This document shows, piece after piece, positions 48,181 through 59,958 of a stretch of DNA of 64,000 nt (within the stretch, counting starts at the first letter, position 1; every line of letters begins with the position of its first letter). The position numbers were made by a program, and so were the translations under genes. Source of the stretch: Humulus lupulus (Eukaryota; Streptophyta; Magnoliopsida; Rosales; Cannabaceae); NCBI RefSeq assembly GCF_963169125.1, contig NC_084799.1, positions 64,464,643 to 64,528,642 of the forward strand. Direction: 5' to 3'. The notes under the pieces are model-generated. The model did not search any database, was not told the DNA's origin, and was given only the letters and a program-made list of their open reading frames with translations.

Positions 48181-49022
48181 TTATTTATAACGCTTGTTGT
48201 CATTGGTTGCGAAAACTTGAAAATGTTCCGTATCCAAAAACAATATATAAAGAATCAAAATATATTAAAGGTTGTTTTTTTTTTTTAAATAACAACATTG
48301 ACTTTTAAAATTTTATGAAAATAAATAAATAGGTATATGTATTGGTATTATTACGTACACCCTTTATATTACTGGTCTACTCATCCTCAATTAATTTTGA
48401 GATCGAAACACAAGTGTCTTATCAAATCCCCACTTTATACCTATGTAACCTTTCTTTCTCAGCTCAATCTTTAAAATCTTCTCCTCCAATCTAATATTCA
48501 TCACACTATCAAATCTTACATGACATCTTGTTCTTCTTTTTCCAAAATCAATTCTAATGATCAACTTCAAGTCTAGTTCTTTAGCCCTCCGAACCTGTCT
48601 TTGATACACCAACAACTTGAGTTGAATCAACCTGCTAGAAACCAAGTAAACCAAACACAAACACCAGCAAGCAATTGCACAAACACTACATCAACACAAT
48701 TGTTAGAGAAATGCTTAAGAAAGTATTGAGAAAAGAGACAACAAAGTTATACAGATTCGGTCCAATATCAACCTACATCCAGTCTGAGTTTCTTTACTAT
48801 ATATATTACAATATACAAGTCTTTACAACACCTCACACCTCCATCTCTCTCCCATTCTCAACTCTGCACAACAATGGCAGAGCAACTCGGTTTGCTATAC
48901 AAAGTAAACCTTTACAAAACTTTACACTAGTGTACAATCACTCTCAAAGATCTCTCACAACTCAATCAAACTCTTGTTGATTCTTGCGCGCACAAAATAA
49001 TTTCTCGATCACTTGGAAAATG
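48181..49022. other. Intergenic or decayed repeat DNA left of the copia element
   Basis: Contains pyrimidine tracts and a TATA-like stretch, with no gene I can support. The part from 48,680 to 49,010 resembles a degraded LTR (GAGAAAAGAGACAACAAAG...), but no ends are visible. Confidence 0.5.
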
Positions 49023-49027
49023 GTGAC

Positions 49028-49199
49028 TATTAGATATATATGTATTTCAGTTGTATAGTTTCTGTCTTCTTTTATTTTTCGTTAGTTGCGTGAGTTTGTT
49101 GCAACTGTTTCAGTAACTGTTTCAGCTATATATACATAGCTCAGCCTCTGTAATCAGACTATTCGATCAATACAAAATCTCTTTTTCTTTTCCGCATTA
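49028..49199 (+). repeat. 5' LTR of copia element (172 bp)
   Basis: TATTAGATATATATG...TTTTCCGCATTA. It includes a TATA-like CTATATATACATA near 49,126-49,138. Confidence 0.96.
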
Positions 49200-49214
49200 T
49201 GGTATCAGAGCCGG
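49200..49214 (+). other. Primer binding site of copia element
   Basis: TGGTATCAGAGCCGG abuts the 5' LTR. TGGTATCAGAGC is the usual plant copia site complementary to initiator tRNA-Met. Confidence 0.93.
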
Positions 49215-49334
49215 AAGGATAAGCCTTCCTTTCGATCCCTCTTCTTCTCCGACGATCCTTCTCCTTCTCCGCCGATCTTCTCTGCCGTTTTCTCTGTTGT
49301 TCGTACACTCTTCTCCGGCAACACGTCTTCGAAT

Positions 49335-52300
49335 ATGTCTAACACCGGTCAATCCCCATCTCCACCAGATGACCGTGATACATCCGCCATTGATGACTCT
49401 CCGCTTCCTCCAATCTCCTCTAACACAAGAACCCACCTTGAAGATCCATCAGATCCGTACTACCTTCATCACTCCGACAACCCTGGAAACATCCTTGTTT
49501 CACAGGTTCTTACAGGTCAGGATAATTACTCTTCTTGGAGTAGGGCAATGAAATTATCCATTTCTGTCAAGAACAAAATAGGTTTTCTTGATGGTTCGAT
49601 TTCAAAGCCTTCCCCAACCGAGACTTCTTTGTACAATTCTTGGTGTCGCAACAACAACATCGTAATCTCTTGGATCCTCAACTCAGTTTCAAAAGACATT
49701 TCAGCCAGTATTTTGTACGATGATTCTGCCGCAGAGATTTGGAAGGATCTCCAGGTTCGATTTCAGAGACGCAATGGACCGCACATCTTCAACCTTCGAA
49801 AAGAATTGATGAACCTTAAACAAGACACCCAATCCGTGAGCATCTACTATACGAAGCTTCGTGCGATTTGGGAAGAGCTCTCCAATTACAGACCCAATTG
49901 TACCTGCAACAACTGTACCTGTGGAGGAATTAAGAAGTTCCAGGAGCATCATCATATGGAATACATAATGTCCTTTTCAATGGGACTCAAAGATTCTTAT
50001 TCCCAAGTCAGGGGGAACATCTTGCTCATGGATCCCTTACCTGATCTAAGCAGATTTTTTCATTTGATTACTCAGGAGGAAAATCAAAGAAGTGATATCA
50101 CTGCTGACCCAACTTCTTCAATGGCCTTTTCCCTTCAAAGCAATAGATCATTCACTCAAAGATCTGACTCAACAGCATCCAAACCATATCCTCCGAGAAG
50201 AAATAGGCCCTTTTGTACCCATTGTAATAATCTTGGTCACACCATTGACAAATGTTACAAGTTGCATGGATATCCTCCTGGTTATAAGCAGAAATCTTCC
50301 AAAGAATCATCGGCAAATCAATTCAATGACTCTAAGGATGACATCGATGCTACAAGACCCGAGCAAACACAGTCCAATTCCAAAGATGTAGCCGCAAATC
50401 AATTCAGCACTGCGACCCTCCTGCCTCAACTCACAGCCACCCAATATCAACAATTACTCAACCTTCTTGCTACTCAAGCTCCTGGTATGACTTCTACAGA
50501 ACCAAAATATTCCTCAGGTAATCAAGAACTTGTGTTATCTACCAATTCTTTCAGACCTGTGCTTGATTCTTGGATTGTTGACACAGGGGCTACAAGACAT
50601 ATATGTTCTAATGTCCATAGTTTTCAATTTCTAAATCCTATAATTCCTACTAAACTCATACTGCCTAATAGTGATTCTTTATTTGTTCATCACAGTGGTT
50701 CAATTGCCATTAATCAAGATTTAGTTCTCACTGACGTGCTTTATGTTCCTTCTTTTAAATATAATATTATATCCGTTAGTTGCTTGACCAATCAAGGTTT
50801 TCTTTCCCTTAGCTTCAATTCTAATTGTTTCTATATACAGGAGATGCCAACCAGGAGGATGATTGGCACGGGTAAAGCCAGCAATGGACTATACATTCTG
50901 GACGAATATTTTTCTAAATCCAATTCATGTTCTCCTTGTCATGTTCTTTCCATTTCTGCATAAACTTGGCATTCTAGGCTAGGCCATCTTTCTAATAAAC
51001 GATTGCATTTACTTAGATCTGTTTTGCACTGTAATGTTTCTGACTTACATAAAAATGTTCCCTGTTATGTCTGTCCAAAGGCAAAACTTAAGAAATTGCC
51101 ATTTTCTAATAATAATCATTTTTCTACTCATCCTTTTGATCTTGTGCACTGTGATATATGGGGACCTCACCACATACCCTCTCATTCTAGTTATAAATAT
51201 TTCTTAACTCTTGTGGATGACTGCTCTAGATTTACTTGGCTCTATTTTTTAAAACGTAAATCTGATGCTTTACAGATTGTACCACAATTTCTTTCATTCA
51301 TTGAAACTCAATTTAAGTGTGTTCTTAAGAAATTTCGATCTGATAATGCACCTGAGCTAGCCTTCACAGATATTTTTGCTAAAAAGGGCATTTTGCATCA
51401 ATTCACTTGTGTCGAAACACCTGAGCAAAATGCAGTAGCTGAACGTAAGCATCAACATTTATTGAATGTTGCTCGGTCACTCTATTTTCAAGCTAATGTT
51501 CCCATCAAATTTTGGTCTGAATGTGTTTCTACAGCAGCTTATATAATTAATCGCATTCCAACACCTAATCTTCAAAATAAAACCCCTTATGAGATCCTCT
51601 ATAACACACCTCCTGATTATACTACTTTTAGATCTTTTGGTTGTTTGGCTTTTGCATCTACACTGACTGCTCATCGCACAAAATTCGATTCACGGGCTAG
51701 AACTTGTGTTTTTATGGGATACACCCATGGCATAAAAGGATATAGGCTTTATGATTTAAATACCAAAACTTTCTTTATTTCTAGAAATGTGATTTTTCAT
51801 GAACATATTTTCCCATTTCACAAACTCAATACTTCACATTCCTTTACTGATCCTTTTTCTAACATAGTTTTGCCTTCTCTTGAAGTTACTAATACTCCTA
51901 TTATTGATTCTTATCATGATAAAACTACTCCTATTACTACTGACATTTTTTCGCAGGATATGCCTTCACCACAGTCTTCCACAGCTACCACCTCTAACAA
52001 TTTTACTCCTCCTGTAAATGATTCTGTTCTTGATGCTGCTACTGCCTCATCACCTTCATCTCAGCCTTTCCCTAGACGTTCCAGCAGGCCCTCTCGACCA
52101 CCTGCCTACCTCCGTGACTTTGAGTGTCACTCCTCTATACATACTAAATCTTCTACTCTCTATCCCATCCATAATTATATGTCTTTTTCTAAGTTTTCTC
52201 CAAGTCATAAATCTTTTATTTGTGCAGTTTCATCTCAAATTGAACCTCAGACATATAAACAGGCCATTCAACATGACTCTTGGATTCAGGCAATGAATGA

Positions 52301-53792
52301 TGAATTGCAGGCTCTTCAACGCAATAACACATGGACCATTATGCCTCTTCCGCCCAATAAACAAGCAATTGGTTGTAGATGGGTGTACAAGCTTAAATTT
52401 CATAATGACGGCTCCATTGAACGTTATAAAGCTAGACTAGTCGCTCAAGGATACTCTCAACAAGAAGGCCTCGACTATTTTGACACTTTCTCGCCTGTTG
52501 CCAAGATGGTTACGCTAAAGTTGCTCCTTGCCATCTCTACGATTAAACAGTGGCATACTCTACAAATTGATATTAACAACGCCTTCCTTAACGGCGATTT
52601 AAATGAAGAGGTATATATGTCTCTTCCCAAAGGCCTTACTGTTTCTCTTTCTTCTTGTGCAGATCCTCCCCTAGTTTACAAATTACACAAGTCAATCTAT
52701 GGCCTCAAACAATCATCTCGGCAGTGGTACATGACACTCTCAGATGCTCTTCTCTCCGCTGGTTTTAAACAGTCACAGGCAGATTATACTCTCTTTACAA
52801 AGGGACAAGACGACCAGTTCATTGCTCTCCTTGTCTATGTTGACGACATCATCATCGCCGGCCCAAATCTCAAGCTGCTCCATCAACTTCGGCACTCACT
52901 TCATGCTCGTTTCAAACTAAAAGCTCTTGGTACACTCAAGTACTTCCTTGGTTTTGAAATTGCCCGCTCTGAACGTGGTCTCTTCATTTCCCAAAGACAG
53001 TACACAATCAATCTTCTTGAAGATACAGGATACCTGGGCAGCAAACCTGCCAAAACGCCTATGGATCCAAAGCTGAAACTTGACAACATCCAAGGTGAAC
53101 CTTTGGCAGACCCCTCTCAATATAGACGCCTTATTGGACGTTTGCTTTATTTGACACTGTCAAGACCTGATATCACCTACTCGGTTCACACCTTAAGCCA
53201 GTTCATGTCTGCTCCCCGCACTACTCATCTACAAGCAGTCCACCACTTGTTACGGTTTCTGAAAGGCAGTCCTGGCCAAGGCTTACTCTATTCTTCTACT
53301 TCTTCTCTCCACCTCCGCGCTTTCTCCGACTCAGACTGGGCTGCTTGCCCTCTCACTAGGCGCTCTACTACAGGTTTTTGTGTGTTTATAGGCGATTGTT
53401 TGATATCTTGGCGAACTAAGAAGCAACCAACAATTTCCAAAAGTTCTGCTGAAGCAGAATACCGTGCCCTTGCCGCCACTGCCAGTGAACTCACCTGGCT
53501 GCAATACATCCTAGCTGACCTCCACATTCATTCCTCCACACCCGCTTTTATTTACTGTGATAACCTCTCTGCTGTCCACATCGCTAACAACCCCACATTC
53601 CATGAGCAAACCAAGCATATTGAGCTTGACTGCCACTTCATTCGAGACAAAATAAAGGCTGGTTCCATACGCCTCATTCCTGTTCGTAGTTCCCTCCAAC
53701 TGGCAGATGCTTTTACTAAAGCTCTCTCTTCAACCTCTCTCAATTCTCATATCAGCAAGATGACCGTTCATGATATCCACCGTCCATCTTGA
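49335..53792 (+). CDS. Copia gag-pol polyprotein with one in-frame stop
   Basis: Starts at ATG 49,335 (MSNTGQSPSPPDD). Domains by residue: gag (about 55-245; YSSWSRAMKLSI, HHMEYIMSFSMGL), CCHC knuckle (about 294-307; CTHCNNLGHTIDKC), protease (about 416; IVDTGATRHIC), integrase zinc-binding region (WHSRLGHLS, CYVCPKAK), integrase core (CDIWGP, RSDNAPE, ETPEQNAVAERK), reverse transcriptase (CRWVYKLKFHNDG; YVDDIII about 1,168) and RNase H (KSSAEAEYRALA, about 1,375), ending at 53,792. The only break is TAA at 50,961-50,963 (codon 543), directly before TWHSRLGHLS. All later domains stay in the same frame. The stop is either a single nonsense mutation or, less likely, a readthrough point between gag-protease and pol. 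Confidence 0.93.
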
Positions 53793-53800
53793 AGGGGGGG
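53791..53800 (+). other. Polypurine tract of copia element
   Basis: GAAGGGGGGG lies immediately before the 3' LTR and overlaps the polyprotein stop codon region. Confidence 0.92.
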
Positions 53801-53972
53801 TATTAGATATATATGTATTTCAGTTGTATAGTTTCTGTCTTCTTTTATTTTTCGTTAGTTGCGTGAGTTTGTTGCAACTGTTTCAGTAACTGTTTCAGCT
53901 ATATATACATAGCTCAGCCTCTGTAATCAGACTATTCGATCAATACAAAATCTCTTTTTCTTTTCCGCATTA
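53801..53972 (+). repeat. 3' LTR of copia element (172 bp)
   Basis: Same sequence as the 5' LTR by eye over its whole length. It is followed by the target duplication GTGAC. Confidence 0.96.
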
Positions 53973-53977
53973 GTGAC

Positions 53978-54613
53978 TGACTAAGAGGACGCAAGCGAGT
54001 ATATATAGAGCTTGGGGAGGTTATTAAATTTGATACGAGACATTTTATTAGCGACTAGTGTCATCTTTAATAAGGCTCCACAAAATGACTTGTAGTATTT
54101 TAAAAGATTTATCGTGTTTTCTTCACACCATTACTATCTTTTAATATTTTTTTGAAGAACATATATATTTCGAAAGTTGTGGGCTTGGCTATTTGTCAAA
54201 TGTTTTGCACAAATATATATATATATATATTAATATTATATACACACCGATAATCATCGAACAAAAATTTGGAAATACAAGGTCTATAATAATTAGATAC
54301 ACGATATTCTTAAAGATCATGAATGTATACCTTAATTAATTCTATTATAACATACAAACTAAAGTCCTATATACTTGATCATCTGTTATATATATATATA
54401 TATATATATATAACTAAGAACCTAGGGACAATCCATGTTATACAATCCATATTCCATATAACTAGAAAATATCACACCACTGAAGAAAGACAAAAGTAGC
54501 TAATTAGCTAGCAATAATAATAGGAAAAACATTTATATATATATAACCTTTTTTTTTTTCTTTAATATTTTAAGTTATAGTTTGATTATAGCAAAACAAA
54601 GTTATATATATTT
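53978..54613. other. Intergenic DNA downstream of the EPFL gene
   Basis: AT-rich, with (AT)n tracts at about 54,215-54,230 and 54,389-54,412. It should include the 3' untranslated region of the EPFL gene. No other gene is seen. Confidence 0.6.
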
Positions 54614-56200
54614 TCAAGGCATGTATAACTTGTTGCCACATTTGCACCTCCATGCTTCCGGGTAGTACTCAGCCGTCACCGGATTCCCCGGCGGCACAGG
54701 CACGTGGACTGGTTTACACGGCCTACAGTTGCCGCATTTCCACAAACACCGGGGCGGCGACGACCCAATTCCGCTTAAGTATCTCGGAGCCGTCTTCATT
54801 AACGGTGGCGGCGTTACCATTTTCTCTGGTGGTTTCTCCGATCCCTGCGAAGATGACAATATTCCAATAAGTAGGACCAGTTTCATTACGTTAAGTCTCA
54901 CAAGTTTATCACTAATTATAAACATTGTACAACAATAATTTCTTGTTGGACCATTCTGTACTGTGCGCATGGGGCTGCACGCGCACGTTAGTAACTTTCT
55001 TTATGATATGATAGCGTGCGGTATATAAAAAAAAACAATGAGCTATTCGATTATAATCTCCCAGAGATGGGCCGCGGACTGTAGAAGAGGAACTACATGT
55101 GACGAAAAAAAAATTCTGCCTTCCCAATTTTTTTATCTTTTTCTCACCAATTATTTTAAGAAACTAGATTGATGTATAAGACACAAGATTTATGTATAGT
55201 TAGAAAAAGAGAAAATTATAAATAATTTAAATATATATTAAATAAATAAATAAGGTATTTTTAAATAATTGACCAATTATTTTAAGACACTATGGAAAAA
55301 AAAAATTATAAATAATTTAAATATATATTAAATAAATAAATGAAAGATGGAGAAAAATAGAAAATTGGGTACAGGTGACAACCCAGCAGTCGTGTTTGCT
55401 GTATTTATATATATTGATGATCTGACGGCTTATCAGATCAGTGGAACCATTGGTACCTATGCCATGCGTCTTTTAGCCAGTAATAGTTATTGAGATGTGT
55501 GGTAAGAGATAAAAGAAGAGCAGTCAATAATAAAATTATCGTTGCCATCTTTTGCCAATGACAGTAGAATTAAACCCTCATAGTAGCACTGCTCATCATG
55601 AAATATAAAATAAATAAACAAAAATATATGTATTCAATTATGAATGAATAGCACTCAATTATGAGATTCAATGTAGATGACACTATTATTGACATCAAAT
55701 TTCTCTTTGTAACTATTTATCTATAGTTTATGAGTTTTTCACAATGTGTAGTCATGACTTTTATAAAAATATACTTTGATAAGAAGCACTAATTTAAACT
55801 ACCTGAAAATACGTATGATCAGCTTTGGCAGACATCGAACACCTGCCATCTGCATTGGAAATGAAAGAGAGTAAACAACAGTAGTGACTGGAATGGAGTT
55901 TGTGAGGGTTTTTTTTAGCAATATTTGAAATTTTATTGATATTGGCTTAATGGGTATTTTTCAATTTTGACGTTGAGTTACTAAACTAAGGAAAAAAGTG
56001 AAGAGTTGGAGTTGGAAAATGAATAATAAGAAAGGAGAAGAGACATATTATTACTCACCTGGGCATGTAGTTGTGAAGCTGATAGAACTGTAGAACAGTG
56101 CTGAAATAGTGAAGAGGAAGATGGGAACATAGTAAAATAGAGAAGGTTTAGTACTAATACTGAACCTTATTATTATTATTCTGTTTCTCTTCCACTCCAT
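54614..56200 (-). CDS. EPIDERMAL PATTERNING FACTOR-like secreted cysteine-rich peptide (EPFL4/5/6 type), three exons
   Basis: Proposed exons are 56,200-56,059; 55,849-55,803; 54,844-54,614. Introns are 209 and 958 bp, both GT-AG, and the phases agree. The precursor is 139 aa. Residues 1-7 are basic (MEWKRNR), about 21-40 hydrophobic (signal peptide), then a variable spacer. The C-terminal mature region (from about residue 88) begins GIGSSPPRC and has six cysteines at about 96, 100, 103, 106, 130 and 132, ending CKCGNKLYMP. The loop with VPVPPGNPVTAEYYPEAW between the fourth and fifth cysteines is typical of EPFL4, EPFL5 and EPFL6. Such peptides are secreted and act through ERECTA-family and TMM receptors in stem growth and stomatal patterning. 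Nothing in the coding sequence looks broken. Which of the three paralogues it is cannot be settled here. Confidence 0.93.
55147..55343. repeat. Direct repeat inside the second EPFL intron
   Basis: The intron (55,802-54,845) contains ACCAATTATTTTAAGAMAC twice (about 55,147 and 55,271). Each is followed by a copy of AAATTATAAATAATTTAAAT plus ATATATTAAATAAATAAAT (about 55,213 and 55,305). The two copies differ by a roughly 30-bp length change. Confidence 0.8.
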
Positions 56201-57320
56201 TAACAAGATTAAAGCTCAAAGTAAAACCCTTTAGAACGAGGGAAGAAAATAAGTTATTAACTAACTAGAAAGTAGAAGGAAAAAGAGAGCTGGCTCTGAA
56301 ACTTGTGGTATTGCTGAAATAAATTATTGACAGTATATTTTGCCGATTTTCTTTCTTTCTTTCTATGATTAGACTGGGTTTATCACAATCTTCTTCGGTG
56401 TAGCTCCGGACTCAAACTCCACATATCTTTCCATGCAACAGTACAAGGTCAAATCAGTACCTAACATATCAAACTCTTTCACCCTTGTTTTTGTGAGATT
56501 GGTATTGTACGGCAAAGCAAGTTTGAGAGAGAAGGAGAGAGAGAAGAGGTAATTAAAGAAGGGTATGGTGAATATATGTCTATACGGATCGTCGGTTCCT
56601 AAGCCTTTGCCATGTTTGGATCTCGGTCTCTTTTGCAGCCTTTCGTCTCTGTCCTTCAGCTATTCCCAAACCCAGGAATCCTAAAACAACCACTCCTCTG
56701 CTACCTTCTGCTCTGCACTCTCAACTGCTCTTCTCTACCCTCTTTTTTTTTAAACCCCCCAGCCTCTTTTTTTTTTCACTTCTTTTGTTGGAAAATAATG
56801 GTAGCCCACTTTTTATAACTTCATTTTTTTATTGCTAGAATTGTTTAATACTTAAATGGTATTTATGGTTATTTGATGTTATGCTCAAATACCTGCAAGT
56901 TATAACTTAAAACATTTTCACATAATGACTTAGAATTGATACAAAATTGGAATGTGACAATTCTAGGCCATTGCATGCATTAATGATTTTAACAGTTTCA
57001 CATAATTGCGCTTTTAGAATTATACGTGCTAATGTCATTTCCTTTGTGAGTAAATTGTGGCTCAAACACCAGTCAGATTTCAAGTGATTAGATGCTTTTG
57101 GAATATTTTGGTACTTGTATTAAATACATAATGGCATGGTATACAGTTCTCATTCAAATGGACCAAAATTCCTATTAACTCTGTTTTCTTTTGGACTTTT
57201 GGGGAAAGTAAAAAGTACATGCATCGCTGGAGTTTCTTGAGAAGGTTAAGAGGGTATTGTAGTAATTAACACTTTATGTCGTGGTGAATGTATGTGTACC
57301 TTCGAGTGCACCTATCAATA
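56201..57320. other. Upstream region of the EPFL gene
   Basis: Contains the presumed 5' leader and promoter on the minus strand. GA/CT-rich tracts occur near 56,350 and 56,525-56,550, and a TTATAAAAAGTG motif (minus strand) lies near 56,815, about 0.6 kb from the start codon. No transposon end is seen. The transcription start cannot be placed. Confidence 0.5.
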
Positions 57321-57500
57321 CTCAATTTAATATTTGGTTTGATGAATTTTATTTTAAATTATAATATATCTGATATTAAATTATATAACCCAATATATCA
57401 ATTCTTTTTACTACTTGATGAAGTCGACTTGATGAATAAAAAATTGCTGCATGACACATTAAAATACTCAACAATACATATGTATATGTGATATTGACGG
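57321..57500. repeat. Diverged direct duplication, copy A
   Basis: Begins CTCAATTTAATATT and resembles 59,705-59,958 in the same orientation. Shared stretches include GATATTAAATTA, TTGCTRCATGACAC and TTAAAATAC, with CATATG near the end. The copies differ by insertions and many substitutions. Confidence 0.7.
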
Positions 57501-57525
57501 TACCTTGTATAACTAACTACGTTAT

Positions 57526-59712
57526 AGAGTAATTAGCAGTAAAATCTTATAATCTTTATATTTTGTTATACTTAAATACTAAATCTTTATTTTTTATGGT
57601 GAAATCTCACAAACTATCATTTTGTTAGCAAATTTATAATCTTGTTCGTTTTTCTTAATTACTATCAACGCATTGCCACCTCGCCATCTAAATTAATATC
57701 ACATCATATATTTTTTAATTATTGTAAATTAAAAAATAAAGATATTTAAATTAATTTAAAGTAAAAAAAATCATTTTTATTTTAAAAAATATTTTTCTTT
57801 TCTTCTTCTTTCTTTCCTTTCCCTTTTTCTTATTTTTCTTCCAGCTTCTGTCGAAAGGAGCTTTACACGATGGTCAGAGCTTCACACAATGGTCGAAGCT
57901 TCACAATATGGTGGAGCTTTGCACAATGTTGGGTAGATGTGATGGAGTTCGCAGGTGGCACTAACACTAGGTAGATCAATAGTGCTAGGTTGTATTTAAG
58001 CGAAACAGATCAACGACCATCTCTCAACCTCCCTTTATTTATCTTCATCAATCAGTCTCATTCTTCCTCTGTGTTGTTATCATCTTTTGTGATATGGATT
58101 TGCAAGAATTTTTCTTCATTTTTTTTATCTGGGCTTGCAATGAATCTGGGGTTGAGAGGAGGAAAGGGAAAGTGTTTATGAACTGTGATTGAGAGCTTTC
58201 TCATAAATCTAGAATTTTTGTGTTGAAATATGGGTTTCATGTGCCTGTGTTTTCATGGGTTTGTAGGTGTTGAAATATGGGATTTTGGTGTTGAAATCTG
58301 GGTTTTTGGTACTAGACAGAGTCAAAGCTTGATGGTGGCGAACGGAGGGACGACCTCGTGGATGGTGGCTGACAAATTGACGGCAGCAAGATGACACTAC
58401 TACAAAAACACATTTTGAGGACTCACCTAGCGAGCCATAAAAACAACTCATGATGTGAGCTCTTACAACTATGTGTGTCCTAAAAGTATGAATTTTTTTT
58501 AACAAACACCTCGTGAATTTTTTAGCACATCCATTGCGAGTCCTTAAAGAATTTTTTTTTTTGACATGTAGTGCAAGCCCTAAAAACTTATGTGTGTCCT
58601 AAAAATTTGAATTTTAAAAAATCATAAATTCCCTTCAATCCCTCAAATCACTCAATAATATAAAAATAAACACAAAAATCACTCAAATCACTGTCTCTCT
58701 CTCCTCGGTTCTTTCTCTCTCCCGAAGCTCCCTCTCTCTCTCCCTCTCTCTAGCTCGTCTCTGCCAAGGCTAGACGGCCGCCTTGTCGTCGCTGCCCATC
58801 GCCACGCGCCGCCCCACTCGACGCGCCTCCCCCCGAAACCCCCAACCATCGGAGCTCAGCCCCTCACGCGCGGCGTAAGGCCCTCAAAGGGCTTGTCGAA
58901 GTTTCTGCCATTTTGAGTTTTCCCAAACTTTCCGCCCACCTTGAGCCACCACCGCCACTATATTCCTTGCATCTTGGGCTTCAAAACCCACTAAAGAATC
59001 AAACCCAATGGCCACCGTGGAGTGGTGGCGCCGCCACTTGCGAATCCTAAAAAATCTTAGTTTTTAAGACTCTCAAATAGATGACTCGCGCCCCCGCGAG
59101 TCTTAAAAACTTTTTTAGAGCTTGCTAAAAAGCTTTTTTATAGTAGTGTGGTCTTCCTGTCTGATTGTTCATATGGAGATTGAACACAGAGGAGAAAAAG
59201 AACATGGGTAGAGTTTGGTGTGTTCATAAAGCTTGATTTGCAAAATTTAAGAGTTTATTTGGCAAATACTTTTCATCTAAGATTTGATTTGAATTTTGGG
59301 TTTTTGTTTATTGCTAAGGTGAGATTTTCAAAATTTTGGGTGTTAATTTTATTGTTCAACTCATGTTTTAGGCTTTTTGAATTTTGGTGTTTATCTCAAA
59401 TTTTAGTTAGGAGAAGAAAAAGAGTTTAATGTTATTTTTTTATTTGAAATTAAAATGGTTTTTTATTTTTAACTAATTTGAATCATCTTTATTTATTTTT
59501 TTATTTAAACTAATTAATGAATTATGACGTGATATGAATTTTAGATGGTCTCGTGGTTCTATGCTAGCATATAACAACATGCAACTAACGAGATTGTAAA
59601 TTTGCTGACAGGATTGTAGTTTGGGAGGTTTCACCATCATAAATAAAAATTGGGGATTTAAGTGTAATAAAAAGTAAAAATTAGGGGATTTTGCCATATC
59701 ATTACTCAATTT
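57526..59712. mobile_element. Long-inverted-repeat (MULE-like/foldback) element with a nested CACTA
   Basis: The left stretch (about 57,526-57,720: GAGTAATTA, TAAATACTAAATC, ATGGTGAAATCTCACAAACT, AGCAAATTTATAATCTTGTT, TCACATCATA) matches the reverse complement of the right stretch (about 59,470-59,712: GAGTAATGA, TAAATCCCCAATT, ATGGTGAAACCTCCCAAACT, AGCAAATTTACAATCTCGTT, TCACGTCATAA). The interior has a CT-rich tract, short ORFs and the CACTA insertion, with no transposase. Outer borders and target duplication are uncertain. Confidence 0.7.
58395..59148. mobile_element. Non-autonomous CACTA element, 754 bp
   Basis: Left end CACTACTACAAAAACAC and right end TTTTTTATAGTAGTG. The inverted repeat CACTACTA is perfect. 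Flanking triplets are TGA and TGG, one mismatch from a duplication. The subterminal motifs (GAGTCCTTAAA, GTGTGTCCTAAAA) and GC-rich centre (about 58,740-59,040) resemble the element at 40,705-41,792. Shared pieces include GAGTGGTGGC, GAGCCACC and ATTCCTTG. No transposase coding capacity. Confidence 0.87.
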
Positions 59713-59958
59713 AATATTAAGTTCTGCATATTTGATTTAAAATTAGAATATACAGTACTCGATATTAAATTACTTTAATCATGGTATGCCGCATCAAGTA
59801 ATGTTGGATAGCTTTGGTATCCAATAGCAATTCTCTTTACTATTCCATGATTTCATAAAGAGGACAAATGGAGAATAGAAAGTTGCTACATGACACCTTA
59901 AAATACCTAACATGCATATGTCTATATGACTATATGAGTATGTGTTATTGATGGTTAT
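59705..59958. repeat. Diverged direct duplication, copy B
   Basis: Counterpart of 57,321-57,500, lying on the other side of the long-inverted-repeat element and in the same orientation. Confidence 0.7.

Larger units (their letters stand above)
49028..53972 (+). mobile_element. Complete Ty1/copia retrotransposon, 4,945 bp, target duplication GTGAC
   Basis: The two 172-bp LTRs (49,028-49,199 and 53,801-53,972) read the same base for base by eye. They begin TATTAG and end CGCATTA, that is TA...TA rather than TG...CA. The duplication GTGAC flanks the element (49,023-49,027 and 53,973-53,977). A tRNA-Met-type primer site TGGTATCAGAGCC starts directly after the 5' LTR, and a polypurine tract GAAGGGGGGG (53,791-53,800) precedes the 3' LTR. 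One polyprotein frame spans the interior with a single stop. LTR identity indicates recent insertion. The very short LTRs and protein sequence suggest the Ale/Retrofit group. Confidence 0.97.

Noticed and set aside
48391..48660. 89-codon minus-strand frame with basic residues
   Set aside because: No recognisable motif, splice partner or element context; treated as chance.
56612..56818. 68-codon frame upstream of the EPFL gene with a hydrophobic stretch
   Set aside because: Phe/Leu-rich because of T-rich sequence; no other support.
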